From JAHEJN01 sp963787285 (GTDB lineage: Bacteria; Actinomycetota; Acidimicrobiia; Acidimicrobiales; JAHEJN01), in the NCBI GenBank assembly GCA_963787285.1, contig CAWBCM010000003.1, forward strand, positions 198,595-262,594: 64,000 nucleotides of DNA, read 5' to 3'. The position numbers and the translations under genes were made by a program. How positions within the stretch are numbered: position 1 is the stretch's first letter; each line of letters starts with the position of its first letter. A model generated the notes under the pieces. It saw only the letters and a program-made list of their open reading frames with translations. It was not told the origin of the DNA and made no database searches. Positions 8,970 through 18,201 of this stretch are shown here, one piece after another.

Positions 8970-9568
8970 CCGCCCGGCCCTACCGAACCAAGCGAGCGGT
9001 CGATCTCGCGCTCACCGCACTGTTCGGCGTGCCCGCTCTGGCCATCGGAGCCATCGCCGCCGTCGCGATCAAGGCCACGTCGCGTGGACCGGTGTTCTTC
9101 CGACAGGAGCGAGTCGGTCGCGACGGCGTGCCCTTCGACGTCGTGAAGTTCCGCACGATGGTGGATGCCGACAACCCGATCATCCCCGATGCCAACCGCA
9201 TCACCCGCGTCGGTCTGTGGCTCCGTCGGCTCTCGATCGATGAGCTTCCGCAGCTGATCAACGTGGTTCGCGGAGAGATGAGCTTCGTGGGCCCTCGACC
9301 CACCCTGCAGTACCAGGTCGACCGGTACACCGACGAGCAGCGCGGGCGACTCGCCGTGAAGCCCGGCCTCACCGGCTGGGCCCAGACCAACGGTCGCAAT
9401 GCCATCGACTGGGACCGGCGTATCGAGCTCGACCTCGACTACGTCGAGCGGCAGTCTGCGGTGTTCGACCTGAAAATCGTGGCTCGCACCTTCACCACCC
9501 TGCTCGGCGGACACGGCGTCGACGGCCACAGCACGACCGATCCGCTCTCGCACGGACCCTCGGACTGA
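8966..9568 (+). CDS. Phosphoglycosyl transferase (bacterial sugar transferase, PglC-like)
   Basis: A 200-residue membrane-associated priming enzyme that moves a sugar phosphate to undecaprenyl phosphate. An N-terminal hydrophobic segment (about residues 10-32) is followed by PVFFRQERVG, VVKFRTMV, RRLSIDELPQLINVVRGEMS and FVGPRPTL. The short length matches the monotopic PglC/WecP-small class rather than long WbaP proteins. GTG at 8966 overlaps the epimerase stop. An acetyltransferase follows after 97 nt. Confidence 0.9.
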   Translation: MTARPYRTKRAVDLALTALFGVPALAIGAIAAVAIKATSRGPVFFRQERVGRDGVPFDVVKFRTMVDADNPIIPDANRITRVGLWLRRLSIDELPQLINVVRGEMSFVGPRPTLQYQVDRYTDEQRGRLAVKPGLTGWAQTNGRNAIDWDRRIELDLDYVERQSAVFDLKIVARTFTTLLGGHGVDGHSTTDPLSHGPSD

Positions 9569-9665
9569 GTTCCTCGAGGCGGGAATTGCGCCGATCGCAA
9601 CCAAGGCCCCGTTGGGCACCCGGGTATCGGCTCGCGCGAGCGTCGGTTGTGTCACGATCTGGGCC

Positions 9666-10310
9666 ATGACCTCTCTCGTGATCGTCGGAGCCGGTGGGCA
9701 CGGACGGGAGACCCTCGACATCGTGGAGGCGCTCAACGCGGCCGGCGACACGACCTACACCTTCGTCGGCTTCGTCGACGACGCCGAGGTCGACGTCGAG
9801 TTACTGGCTCGCCGGAAGGCCACCCTGCTCGGAGACCTCGACCTCCTCGAAGAGCTCTCCGTGGAGTACGTGATCGGCATCGGCGACCCGGTCGCCCGAG
9901 CCGTCATCGACGCGCGGATGACCACGCTCGATCACCATGCGGCGACGCTCGTGCACCCGGCCGGTCTGGTTGCATCCGACAATCGCCTCGACCCCGGCGT
10001 GCTCGTGGCCGCAGGAGCGGTGGTGACCACCAACGTGCATCTCGGCCGCCACACCCACCTCAATGTCGGTGCGGTCGTGTCCCACGACTGCCGGGTCGGT
10101 GACCATGTCACGCTCTCACCCGGTGTCTACCTGAACGGCAACGTCACGGTCGAGGACGGCGCCTTCCTCGGTACCGGCGCCATCGTCACCCCCGGCCTCA
10201 CCATCGGGGCCGGTGCTGTCGTCGGTGCGGGAGCGGTGGTGACGGGCGACGTCGCCGCCGGAACCACCGTTGTCGGCGTGCCGGCACGAGCCATGTGGAC
10301 GCCCGGCTAA
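9666..10310 (+). CDS. Sugar O-/N-acetyltransferase, PglD/NeuD family
   Basis: A 214-residue two-domain protein. A Rossmann-like start VIVGAGGHGRETLDIV (about residues 4-19) precedes a left-handed beta-helix of hexapeptide repeats (GVLVAAGAVVTTNVHLG, GAIVTPGLTIGAGAVVG). PglD acetylates the 4-amino group of UDP-4-amino-4,6-dideoxy-GlcNAc with acetyl-CoA. His in VVSHDCRVGD fits the catalytic histidine region. ATG at 9666 begins the conserved fold. The neighbours DegT, CapD and PglC support this role. Confidence 0.85.
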   Translation: MTSLVIVGAGGHGRETLDIVEALNAAGDTTYTFVGFVDDAEVDVELLARRKATLLGDLDLLEELSVEYVIGIGDPVARAVIDARMTTLDHHAATLVHPAGLVASDNRLDPGVLVAAGAVVTTNVHLGRHTHLNVGAVVSHDCRVGDHVTLSPGVYLNGNVTVEDGAFLGTGAIVTPGLTIGAGAVVGAGAVVTGDVAAGTTVVGVPARAMWTPG

Positions 10311-10329
10311 CCCCACCGCCGGCACGCGC

Positions 10330-11052
10330 TCAGGGCACGGGCTCGTAGCCGAAGACGTCGTAGTCGGCCCGGTAGAGATTCTCGATCCGCCGGCGTACGG
10401 CCGCGGGGACCGCAGCGGCGACGGCGGGTCGGGTGGACGCGTTTCGTCGTGGCAGCTCGTCGGGCGGCGCGAGCCCGAGACGACCGAGCACGACCCGAAC
10501 GTCGTGGTCGAAGGTCTCCATTCGGCCGAGATGGTCGAGCCGGTCGATGTCGAGAAGCGACGATTGCCTTCTCAGGTGAACGCCACAGTTCTCGAGATCG
10601 AGCGTCTCGGCGTACGCCACGAAGGCGCCGATGTCGGCCGCCATCGTTGCGTGATGGCGCGCCTCGAAGCCGAACTGGTTCTTCCTGGCCACCTTGTCTC
10701 GCCAACAGGACTCGAACCGCTCGAACGGCTCCCGAACGAATCCGAATCGGAAGTAGCCGTGCAGGAGGCGATGGCTGTCGTGCACGCGCCTCGACTCCTC
10801 GACGTCGAGGGTCGCGTCGGACTCGCGAAGAACCGTCAACATCGATCGGGTGCCCGCCTTCCCCACCCGATACCAGACGAAGCGGTGCGAGTGACTGATC
10901 GTGAGATTGTGACGGCGGGCGCTGGCGCGCAACGGAATCCCCGCCGGGCTGCGCAGGAGTCGCTGGGTGACCCGACTCGCCGGCGAGAGACGGCCCTTCG
11001 TCACGCTCGAGTCGGCGAAGGTCCGTCGAGCCATGGCCGCCTGCAGGCTCAA
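10330..11052 (-). CDS. Sulfotransferase, Sulfotransfer_2-like
   Basis: A 240-residue protein with YRVGKAGTRSML at about residues 61-72 and FGFVREPFERFESCW at about 103-117, the two PAPS-contact regions. TTG at 11052 overlaps the stop of the CapD-type gene (TTGA); ATG at 11034 is an alternative start. It is similar in layout to the sulfotransferase at 808-1443, which also ends in a YRADYD/YRADFD-F-Y pattern, so the two may be paralogues. Confidence 0.75.
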   Translation of the reverse strand: MSLQAAMARRTFADSSVTKGRLSPASRVTQRLLRSPAGIPLRASARRHNLTISHSHRFVWYRVGKAGTRSMLTVLRESDATLDVEESRRVHDSHRLLHGYFRFGFVREPFERFESCWRDKVARKNQFGFEARHHATMAADIGAFVAYAETLDLENCGVHLRRQSSLLDIDRLDHLGRMETFDHDVRVVLGRLGLAPPDELPRRNASTRPAVAAAVPAAVRRRIENLYRADYDVFGYEPVP

Positions 11053-12896
11053 CCGAACGAGCCCAACTCCTGGACGGTGAGCCGCGCGAGGTCGCTGTCG
11101 GACAGCGGCGGCACATCGACCGACATGATCAAGGGATGCGACGACCGACGCGGTCTCTCTGTCGAGCCGAAGAGCACCTCGTCGGCCTTCTCACCGGGTC
11201 GCAGCCCCGTGTAGACGATCTCGATGTGTCGCGGCGACTCGGCCACGAGCCGGCGGGCGACGTCGGCGATGCGCACCGGCTCGCCCATGTCGAGTACCAG
11301 AGCCTGACCGTCGCCTCCGATGGCTCCGGCCTGGATCACCAGCTGTACCGCCTCTTGCACCGTCATGAAGAACCGGGTGACCTCGCGGCTGGTGACCGTG
11401 AGCGGGCCTCCGTCGGCGACCTGGCGGCGAAACGTCTCCAGGACCGAGCCCCGACTGCCCAACACGTTGCCGAACCGAACCGAGAGGTATTTCCCGTCGG
11501 CGGTCGCCCCCACCTCGGCCGTGAGTCGTTCGGCGATGCGTTTGGTGTAGCCCAACACGCTGGAGGGATCTGCGGCCTTGTCGGTCGACACGTTCACGAA
11601 ATGCTCGACGCCGAACTCGACGGCGGCATCGAGCAAGTGTTTGGTGCCCCAGACGTTCGTCTTCATGCCTTCGGCCGGATGCATCTCGAGCAGCGGAAGA
11701 TGCTTCAGCGCCGCCGCATGGAACACGACCTGCGGTCGATGGATCTCGAATACCTCGAACACGCGGTCACGCTCGCGAATGTTCGCCACCACGAGATTCG
11801 GCGTGTCGAGCAACGCCCGCCCCTCGATCGACAGCTGTACTGCGTGCAGCGCGGACTCGTCGCGATCGAGCATCACGAGCTCCTCGGGTGCGAAGCGGTG
11901 CAGCTGACGGCAGAGCTCCGAGCCGATCGAACCGCCGGCACCCGTCACCATCACCCGCTTGCCCCGGATGTACCCGGCGATCTGCATGACATCGGTCTCC
12001 ACGACGTGACGTCCGAGCAGATCGACCTCGGACAGGGGCCGGATGTCGGCTACGCCGACCCGGCCGTCGAGCAACTCGCTCACCGGTGGCAGCACGCTGA
12101 CCGCGAGATCGGCCTCGAGGGCCCGCTCGCTCAGCTCTCGGAGCAGGGCCGGGCCCGCCGACGGAACCGCCACCACCACGTGATGGGCCTTCAACTCGGC
12201 CGCCACGTCGGCGAGTGCCTCGCGATCGCCCATCACTCGCACGCCCCGAATGCGCAGGCGGGCCTTGGCGGTGTCGTCGTCGAGCAGGCCCACCGGCACA
12301 TAGCGACCCTCGCGATCACTGAACATGGAGTCGATCACCTGGTTCCCGGCGTTTCCTGCGCCGAACACGATCACACGAATGCTCTCGTGGTCGTCGGCAT
12401 CGGGACGATGGCGACGATCGACGGCCATGCGCCACACATACCTCGCCGCGACCATGCCGACCAGGGCAACCACCCCGGCGACCAGGGTGACGCTCACCGG
12501 CACCAGCCGCGGTCGCACGACCAATCGGTTGACGGCCGCGCCGATGGCCGTCGTCAGGAAGACCACCTGCCCGACGATGGCGACCTCTTCGAAGGATCCG
12601 AACTGCCACCGGCCGTCGTACAACCCCCGCAGGTGTCCGACGATCCACTGGATGACGACCGCGACGCCCGCCATCACCAGTACGCGAGACGGCGACCAGG
12701 CGCTCAGGTCGAACTCGAATCGCATCGCGGTCGCGATCTCGAATGCCACGACCCACGCCAGCCCGTCGAGGCCCGCCTGCAGCGGGCCACGGTGGCTCGC
12801 CAGGAACCTCCAGCGCCGGGCCGATGCCCATCGTGAGTCGGGTCGAGAGTGAATGGGGGTCGCTCCTCGTTCGTGCGCGACACGCGGCCGACGCAT
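11049..12896 (-). CDS. Membrane UDP-sugar 4,6-dehydratase, CapD/PglF/WbpM family
   Basis: About 615 residues. Several N-terminal membrane helices lead to a CoA-binding-like Rossmann domain (VIVFGAGNAGNQVID). The C-terminal SDR domain follows, with VTGAGGSIGSELCRQL and NVSTDKAADPSSVLGYTKR, where the usual catalytic Tyr is shifted as in PglF. It would make the 4-keto-6-deoxy sugar used by the DegT aminotransferase. The frame opens at 12953, but that start overlaps the divergent gene, so ATG 12896 is preferred; the start is uncertain. It is coupled to the sulfotransferase downstream. Confidence 0.85.
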   Translation of the reverse strand: MRRPRVAHERGATPIHSRPDSRWASARRWRFLASHRGPLQAGLDGLAWVVAFEIATAMRFEFDLSAWSPSRVLVMAGVAVVIQWIVGHLRGLYDGRWQFGSFEEVAIVGQVVFLTTAIGAAVNRLVVRPRLVPVSVTLVAGVVALVGMVAARYVWRMAVDRRHRPDADDHESIRVIVFGAGNAGNQVIDSMFSDREGRYVPVGLLDDDTAKARLRIRGVRVMGDREALADVAAELKAHHVVVAVPSAGPALLRELSERALEADLAVSVLPPVSELLDGRVGVADIRPLSEVDLLGRHVVETDVMQIAGYIRGKRVMVTGAGGSIGSELCRQLHRFAPEELVMLDRDESALHAVQLSIEGRALLDTPNLVVANIRERDRVFEVFEIHRPQVVFHAAALKHLPLLEMHPAEGMKTNVWGTKHLLDAAVEFGVEHFVNVSTDKAADPSSVLGYTKRIAERLTAEVGATADGKYLSVRFGNVLGSRGSVLETFRRQVADGGPLTVTSREVTRFFMTVQEAVQLVIQAGAIGGDGQALVLDMGEPVRIADVARRLVAESPRHIEIVYTGLRPGEKADEVLFGSTERPRRSSHPLIMSVDVPPLSDSDLARLTVQELGSFG

Positions 12897-12979
12897 TCGT
12901 CGGCACAACGATAGCCACGACGTCGCGACAAGCTCGACATCAAGACCGGGCATGGATCACCGAACGGCGGTCCGGGTCG

Positions 12980-12985
12980 TAGGCT
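12980..12985 (+). promoter_or_regulatory. -10 box TAGGCT for the DUF4012 gene
   Basis: TANNNT ends 8 nt before GTG at 12994 and supports that start over ATG 12952. Confidence 0.45.
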
Positions 12986-12993
12986 CGTCGACT

Positions 12994-15273
12994 GTGTTCC
13001 ACCCCGCCGCCAATCGGCCTGCTCGCCGGAAGCGACGGTCATCACCGACCGAGCGCTGGCTGGTACGGGCCACCACGGTTGTCGCCGGCGCCGCGGCCGT
13101 CGCCGCCGACGGGCACCCGGCCGGAGCTCCCCTCGCCGACGCAGCTCTGCTCTTCGGTTTCGCGGCGCTCGTCACCTACCTGTCGTCGTACGCCCGCCGA
13201 TGGACCTGGCCCCTGATCGCGGGTGTGGCGGCCCTCCTCGCCGACGGAGCCGTCCAGTTGACCGTTGCCGCCGCAACAGTCGCCGTCGCCGTCGTGGCCC
13301 TCTTCCTGCCCGACCGCAGCCGCCCGCTCGGCGCACTGGTCGGTGCGCTGGCCATCCAACTACTGCTTCGGCAACCGACCGACGGAGCGCTGTATCTGCC
13401 GACGCTGCTGACCGCTGTCGCCATCACCCCGACGGTGCTCTCGGCCTTCGAGAACGGCCCTCGGCGTCTCCGTTCCCGCCTGTACCTGTCGATCGCGGTC
13501 GTCTCGATCGTGGGCGTCGTCGGCACCGGCGGGCTCGCGGTGAGTGCGTTCCAGGCGCGAGCCGACGTACGGGAGGCGATCGCCCTGGCCCAGGACGGCG
13601 CCGAAGCAGCCAAGGGGGGCGACACCGACCAGGCGGCCCAGATGCTGGTGGAGTCGGCGCGTCTGTTCGATCGAGCCCACGACCGCCTCAGCGCTCCGTG
13701 GACGCTGCCGAGCCGGTTGCTGCCGATTCTCGGCAACAACGCCAACGCGCTCGTCGTCGCCACCGATCAGGGCCGTCAGCTGGCTCGGTCGGCGGCGCAG
13801 ACGGCCGCCGTGGTCGATCTCGACACCCTCACCTTGGTCGACGGTCGGGTCGACCTCGACGCGATCGCCGCCGTCGAGGCGCCCATCGAGTCGGTCGCCT
13901 CGGCCACCGGCGAGGCCCTCGTTGCGACACGCGACGCGGATTCGCCCTGGCTGATCGCCCCGATCGATTCCCGAATGACCGAGCTGCTCACCGAGCTCGA
14001 GGAGAGCGCCCCTGCGCTCCGCCACGCCGCCGACTTCGTGCACATCGCGCCGGATCTCCTCGGCGAAGGCGGCGAGCGCCGGTATCTGGTGCTCTTCTTC
14101 ACGCCGTCCGAGCTCCGAGGCCTCGGCGGGTTCATCGGCGGGTTCGCCGAGGTGGTGGCGAGAGACGGCGCTCTGGACCTCGTTCGCACCGGCCGACCGG
14201 TCGAGCTCAACAACCTCCTCCGTGCCGGCGATCCGCGACTCACTGGCCCCGACGACTACTTGGGGATGTGGGGCCAGTACTCCCCCGAGCTCTTCTTCCA
14301 GGACATCTCGTTCTCGCCCGACTTCCCCGATGTCGCGTCGGTCGCCTCCCAGCTCTATGCACAGACCGGTGCCGGCGTCGTCGACGGGGTGATCGCTCTC
14401 GATCCGTTCGCGCTCGGCGCCCTCACCGAGTTCACCGGCCCCATCGAGTTGAACGGCGAGCGCTACGGCACCGAGCGGCTCGCCGACTACCTCCTGAACG
14501 GGCAGTACGTGACCTTCGAGGGCGACAACGACGAACGCCTCGACACCCTCGAGCTGGCCCTGGGCGAGGTCTTCACCCGCCTCTTGTCGATCGAGACGCC
14601 GTCGCCGCGGACCGCGGCCCGGATCCTCGGACCCGTGGTCGACGGCGGACGTCTGATGGTCACGACCGACAGCACCGCCGAGAACGACATACTTCGGTCC
14701 ATCGGTCTGACCGGTGACTTCCCCACCGCCGATGGTCGCGATCTCCTGGCGGTGACCGCACAGAACAACTCCAACAACAAGATCGACTACTACCTCGAGC
14801 GGGTCATCGAGTACCGCGCCGAGGTACAGGGTAACGGACGCATCGACGCCACCGTGACCATCGACCTGACCAATACGGCGCCAGTGGGTGGAGGCGACCT
14901 GCCGCTGGCCATCATCGGCAGCAACGACCGCGGCCTCGAGCTCGGACTCAACCGGACCGCGGTGACCGTCTACACGCCCCACCGGCTCACGGGTGCAACC
15001 ATCGACGGCGAGGTCATCGGGGCTCGACAGGGCCGCGAGAACGATGTCACCGGCTACAGCTTCACCATCGACGTCTCGGCCGGCCGGACCCGCCGACTGG
15101 AGCTCACGCTTCTCGGCGCGCTCGACTCGCCCCGCGACTACCGCCTGGTGATCGCTCCCCAGCCCACCGTTCGACCGGATCTCTACCGGCTGCACGTCGA
15201 ACGACCCGGGGCACCCGCGATTCTGGAGGAGCGTTTCGGTCCCGCCAACATGGTGGTGCCCACCGTCGACTGA
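12994..15273 (+). CDS. DUF4012 domain membrane protein
   Basis: About 759 residues. A basic N-terminus and several hydrophobic helices (within the first 190 residues) precede a large extracytoplasmic DUF4012 domain, marked by RYLVLFFTPSELRGLGGFIGG and by FQDISFSPDFPDVA. DUF4012 proteins sit in actinobacterial exopolysaccharide loci; their reaction is not established. It lies upstream of a secreted anchored protein and a nucleotide-sugar dehydrogenase. A role in glycan assembly or wall attachment is only inferred. Confidence 0.75.
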   Translation: MFHPAANRPARRKRRSSPTERWLVRATTVVAGAAAVAADGHPAGAPLADAALLFGFAALVTYLSSYARRWTWPLIAGVAALLADGAVQLTVAAATVAVAVVALFLPDRSRPLGALVGALAIQLLLRQPTDGALYLPTLLTAVAITPTVLSAFENGPRRLRSRLYLSIAVVSIVGVVGTGGLAVSAFQARADVREAIALAQDGAEAAKGGDTDQAAQMLVESARLFDRAHDRLSAPWTLPSRLLPILGNNANALVVATDQGRQLARSAAQTAAVVDLDTLTLVDGRVDLDAIAAVEAPIESVASATGEALVATRDADSPWLIAPIDSRMTELLTELEESAPALRHAADFVHIAPDLLGEGGERRYLVLFFTPSELRGLGGFIGGFAEVVARDGALDLVRTGRPVELNNLLRAGDPRLTGPDDYLGMWGQYSPELFFQDISFSPDFPDVASVASQLYAQTGAGVVDGVIALDPFALGALTEFTGPIELNGERYGTERLADYLLNGQYVTFEGDNDERLDTLELALGEVFTRLLSIETPSPRTAARILGPVVDGGRLMVTTDSTAENDILRSIGLTGDFPTADGRDLLAVTAQNNSNNKIDYYLERVIEYRAEVQGNGRIDATVTIDLTNTAPVGGGDLPLAIIGSNDRGLELGLNRTAVTVYTPHRLTGATIDGEVIGARQGRENDVTGYSFTIDVSAGRTRRLELTLLGALDSPRDYRLVIAPQPTVRPDLYRLHVERPGAPAILEERFGPANMVVPTVD

Positions 15274-15320
15274 CCCGTCGCGAGAGGGTCGAACGGCCCA
15301 ATCGTTTTTGCCGACCGTCG

Positions 15321-15348
15321 TTCGATCCGACGAAGCCTGTGATAACTT
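15321..15348 (+). promoter_or_regulatory. Promoter for the wall-anchored-like protein
   Basis: TTCGAT and TAACTT (15343-15348) are separated by 16 nt. A 5' leader with AAGGA at about 15370 precedes ATG 15384, so this gene is not leaderless. Confidence 0.35.
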
Positions 15349-15383
15349 GCAGGGGTTCGTGACCGCTGAAGGATGATTCAAAC

Positions 15384-15935
15384 ATGCGCAAAACCTCGGT
15401 TCTCGTTGCGTTCGTGATGGCGGCCGTCGCCTGGGCGGGTTTCGCTGCGCCGGCATCGGGCCAGTACGTCAACAGCCTCGTGTGCTCGTTCTCAGTGGTC
15501 GAGCCCGGTGACACCGTCACCGTTTCGGGGGATGGCTTCGATCCGGGTTCACAGGTCACGGTGTCGGTCACCGACGGCGCGCTCCCGTCGTATGTCCTGG
15601 GTGGTACCGGTGCCCTCGGTGGCACGTTCGCCCGGACCGTGCTGGTGACCCCTGCGGATGCCAGCGGGAACTTCTCGGCCACCTTCGTGATCCCCGCCGA
15701 CACTCCCGACGGCAACTACAACGTGCTCGCCCTCGGCGTCGATTCCGAGCTCCAGCCTCGTGGGCTGGCCTGTCCCGTCCAGGTCGAGAGCGAGATCAGC
15801 CCGATCGCGTTCACCGGCAGCAACACGAGGCCGATGGTGCAGATCGCGCTGGCGATCATGGCCCTCGGTGCGCTGCTCGTCTTCGCCACTCGTCGCAAGA
15901 GCGACGACGAGCTACCCGTCGGCACCAGCGTCTGA
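15384..15935 (+). CDS. Secreted protein with C-terminal IAFTG sorting-like signal
   Basis: 183 residues. The N-terminal signal peptide has a KTS start and hydrophobic core, with cleavage likely after ASG near residue 27. The middle has a beta-rich Ig-like motif (VEPGDTVTVSGDGFDPGSQV). The C-terminus has IAFTGS, a hydrophobic helix and a basic tail ATRRKS, the layout of a sortase substrate. The motif departs from LPXTG and is closer to LAXTG. No sortase gene is in the window. AAGGA gives a normal ribosome site. Confidence 0.65.
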   Translation: MRKTSVLVAFVMAAVAWAGFAAPASGQYVNSLVCSFSVVEPGDTVTVSGDGFDPGSQVTVSVTDGALPSYVLGGTGALGGTFARTVLVTPADASGNFSATFVIPADTPDGNYNVLALGVDSELQPRGLACPVQVESEISPIAFTGSNTRPMVQIALAIMALGALLVFATRRKSDDELPVGTSV

Positions 15936-15963
15936 ACCTTCCGCCTCCGGGGGTGACGACTCG

Positions 15964-17229
15964 ATGACCAACCCCAGGAAACTCGCGGTCATCGGTCAGG
16001 GCTATGTCGGACTGCCTCTGGCGATGCGCGCGGTCGAGGTCGGCTGGTATGCCGTCGGCTACGACGTCGACGCCCAGCGCGTTGCGCAGTTGGCCGCCGG
16101 CTCCAGCTTCATCGACGATGTGGACGACGCGGTTCTCGCGGCGGCGTTGGCCACCGGTGGGTATCTCCCGACCGCGGACCCCGACGACCTCGCCGACTTC
16201 GACGTCGCCGTCATCTCGGTGCCGACGCCCCTGCGCGACGGCGATCCGGACCTCAGCTACGTGGAATCCGCGGCCCACACCGTCGGCGGCCGCCTGCGCG
16301 CCGGTGCAACAGTGGTGCTCGAGTCCACCACCTACCCGGGAACCACCGAAGCGCTCGTTGCCCCCATTCTCGAGGCCGAGTCCGGGTTGCGGGCGGGAGC
16401 CGACTTCCACCTCGGCTACAGCCCCGAACGCATCGATCCGTCGAACCAGACCTGGACCTTCGTCAACACCCCGAAGGTCGTGTCGGGCATCGACGCCGCC
16501 TCGTTGGCCGCAGTCGACGGATTCTACCGCCAGCTCGTCGACTCGACCGTGGTCGTGTCGGACCCCAAGATCGCCGAGCTGACCAAGCTCCTGGAGAACA
16601 CGTTCCGCCACGTGAACGTGGCCCTGGTGAACGAGCTGGCCATGTACGCCAATGACCTCGGCATCAATCTGTGGGAGGCGATCGACGCGGCGACCACCAA
16701 GCCGTTCGGCTACATGCGGTTCACGCCCGGACCCGGCGTGGGCGGTCACTGTCTGCCGGTCGATCCGTCGTATCTGTCATGGGCGACCAAGAGCTCGCTC
16801 GGCAAGTCGTTCCGGTTCGTCGAGCTGGCCAATCGGGTGAACGCCGGCATGCCCGATTACGTGGTCACCCGTATCGAGCGCAGGCTCGGGGCATCGGGCA
16901 CCGCGCTCGACGGTGCCCGCGTGCTGCTTCTGGGTCTGGCCTACAAGCCCGACACGGGCGATGCGCGCGAATCGGCAGCCGTGCGCGTCGCCTCCCAGCT
17001 CTTCGCGGCCGGCGCGGTCGTGCGCGCCATCGACAGCCACGTCGACGAACGCGACGTCCCGGCCGGAATCGCCCGGGTGCCCTTCGGCACCGCCGAGCTA
17101 CGCGACGCCGATCTCGTGGTGTTGCTCGTGGCCCACGGTGATCTCGACCTCGACGCCGTCACCCGGCACGGTCGTCGCATCCTCGACTGCCAGAATCGCC
17201 TCCGTGGCGATCACGTCGAGCTGCTCTGA
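15964..17229 (+). CDS. Nucleotide-sugar dehydrogenase (UDP-Glc/UDP-ManNAc dehydrogenase family)
   Basis: 421 residues. NAD loop VIGQGYVGLPLA (about 9-20), the middle domain KLLENTFRHVNVALVNELA, and the active-site cysteine in GPGVGGHCLPVDPSYL. It would oxidise a UDP-sugar C6 to the uronic acid with two NAD+. The C-terminal domain ALDGARVLLLGLAYKPDTGDAR is present. It starts 28 nt after the anchored protein, so cotranscription is likely. Provides acidic sugar for the surface glycan; substrate choice between Glc and ManNAc is not resolved. Confidence 0.9.
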   Translation: MTNPRKLAVIGQGYVGLPLAMRAVEVGWYAVGYDVDAQRVAQLAAGSSFIDDVDDAVLAAALATGGYLPTADPDDLADFDVAVISVPTPLRDGDPDLSYVESAAHTVGGRLRAGATVVLESTTYPGTTEALVAPILEAESGLRAGADFHLGYSPERIDPSNQTWTFVNTPKVVSGIDAASLAAVDGFYRQLVDSTVVVSDPKIAELTKLLENTFRHVNVALVNELAMYANDLGINLWEAIDAATTKPFGYMRFTPGPGVGGHCLPVDPSYLSWATKSSLGKSFRFVELANRVNAGMPDYVVTRIERRLGASGTALDGARVLLLGLAYKPDTGDARESAAVRVASQLFAAGAVVRAIDSHVDERDVPAGIARVPFGTAELRDADLVVLLVAHGDLDLDAVTRHGRRILDCQNRLRGDHVELL

Positions 17230-17233
17230 CCGC

Positions 17234-18154
17234 TCAGAACAGCTCGATGTCCCCGAGCGCAAACCCGAACTCCTCGACCGACGTCGGTGCCCGCTCGGCG
17301 AGGTCGCGGGTCGTCAGCATCGGCCCTCCCCCCGGTAGGGGGATTCCTCCTGATGTCTCGGTGCGAGCGGCCACCAGATAATCGGCTCCCGAGTGCCGCA
17401 GAAGATCACGAAGCACCGCGTCGCGGCCGATGTGTTCACAGACGGTGCATTCGATCGCCGCGCCGCGGCGACGGAGTCGGAAGATGGCCTGGCCGAGGTC
17501 GTGATCGAACCCTCGGTAGTTGAGTGGCTCGAACCCGTACCGCCAGGCGAGGTGGTCGGTCGTGCGATCGGTGGCGATGACTCCTTCACGGGGCACGGCC
17601 AACGGCGGCAGAACGACCTCGACCGCCGATCCCGACGTGGTGGGCAGCGACCACTTGTCGGCCGGCTTCCGGGCACCCCGCAACCGCCACGGTCGTCGCA
17701 GCCGGGCACGGATCGGCACCGGACCCGCCTCCGCCCAACCCATCTTCAGGTACCCCGGCCGACTCTGGGCGTTGGGCGTGTTGAACACGAAACCGGTGCC
17801 GGCTTCGGTGAGCGCATCCACGGCATTGCGCGTCAGGGTCGTGAAGACCCGCTGCCCCTGGAAATCGGGATGGGTGGCGGTGTCGACGGCGCGTACGGCC
17901 TCGACGGGCTCGGAGCGGCCCGGTCGGAGGAACCGCCAGCGGAGGAACGTGCGGAACCCCACCATCTCGCCGCCGATCTCGGCCACCCACATCGGTGACG
18001 TGCCGGCGGGGTTCTCGAGGTGCTTCCATCGGAAAAGGGCTTCGTTGGGCTCACCGGAGCGCCAACCGAGCGCCGCCGCCGCCAACGCCACGATGACCCC
18101 GATGTCGGCCTCGTCGGCCTCACGAATCACGACGCTCGATCCCACACCTGCCAC
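17234..18154 (-). CDS. GNAT-type N-acetyltransferase
   Basis: 306 residues. VIREADEADIGVIVALAAA begins a GNAT fold, and the acetyl-CoA-binding region reads THPDFQGQRVFTTLTRNAVD. The second half resembles the C-terminal GNAT-like domain of longer family members. GTG at 18154 is chosen because TAACGT lies 8 nt upstream. It is divergent from the polysaccharide deacetylase and convergent with the dehydrogenase. The substrate is unknown. Confidence 0.65.
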   Translation of the reverse strand: MAGVGSSVVIREADEADIGVIVALAAAALGWRSGEPNEALFRWKHLENPAGTSPMWVAEIGGEMVGFRTFLRWRFLRPGRSEPVEAVRAVDTATHPDFQGQRVFTTLTRNAVDALTEAGTGFVFNTPNAQSRPGYLKMGWAEAGPVPIRARLRRPWRLRGARKPADKWSLPTTSGSAVEVVLPPLAVPREGVIATDRTTDHLAWRYGFEPLNYRGFDHDLGQAIFRLRRRGAAIECTVCEHIGRDAVLRDLLRHSGADYLVAARTETSGGIPLPGGGPMLTTRDLAERAPTSVEEFGFALGDIELF

Positions 18155-18162
18155 GGCGTGCC

Positions 18163-18168
18163 ACGTTA
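18163..18168 (-). promoter_or_regulatory. -10 box TAACGT for the GNAT gene
   Basis: TANNNT ends 8 nt before GTG 18154 on the minus strand; leaderless spacing. Confidence 0.45.
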
Positions 18169-18201
18169 CGGTGAATCGGCGTTCACACGATGGAGGGTTC
18201 G

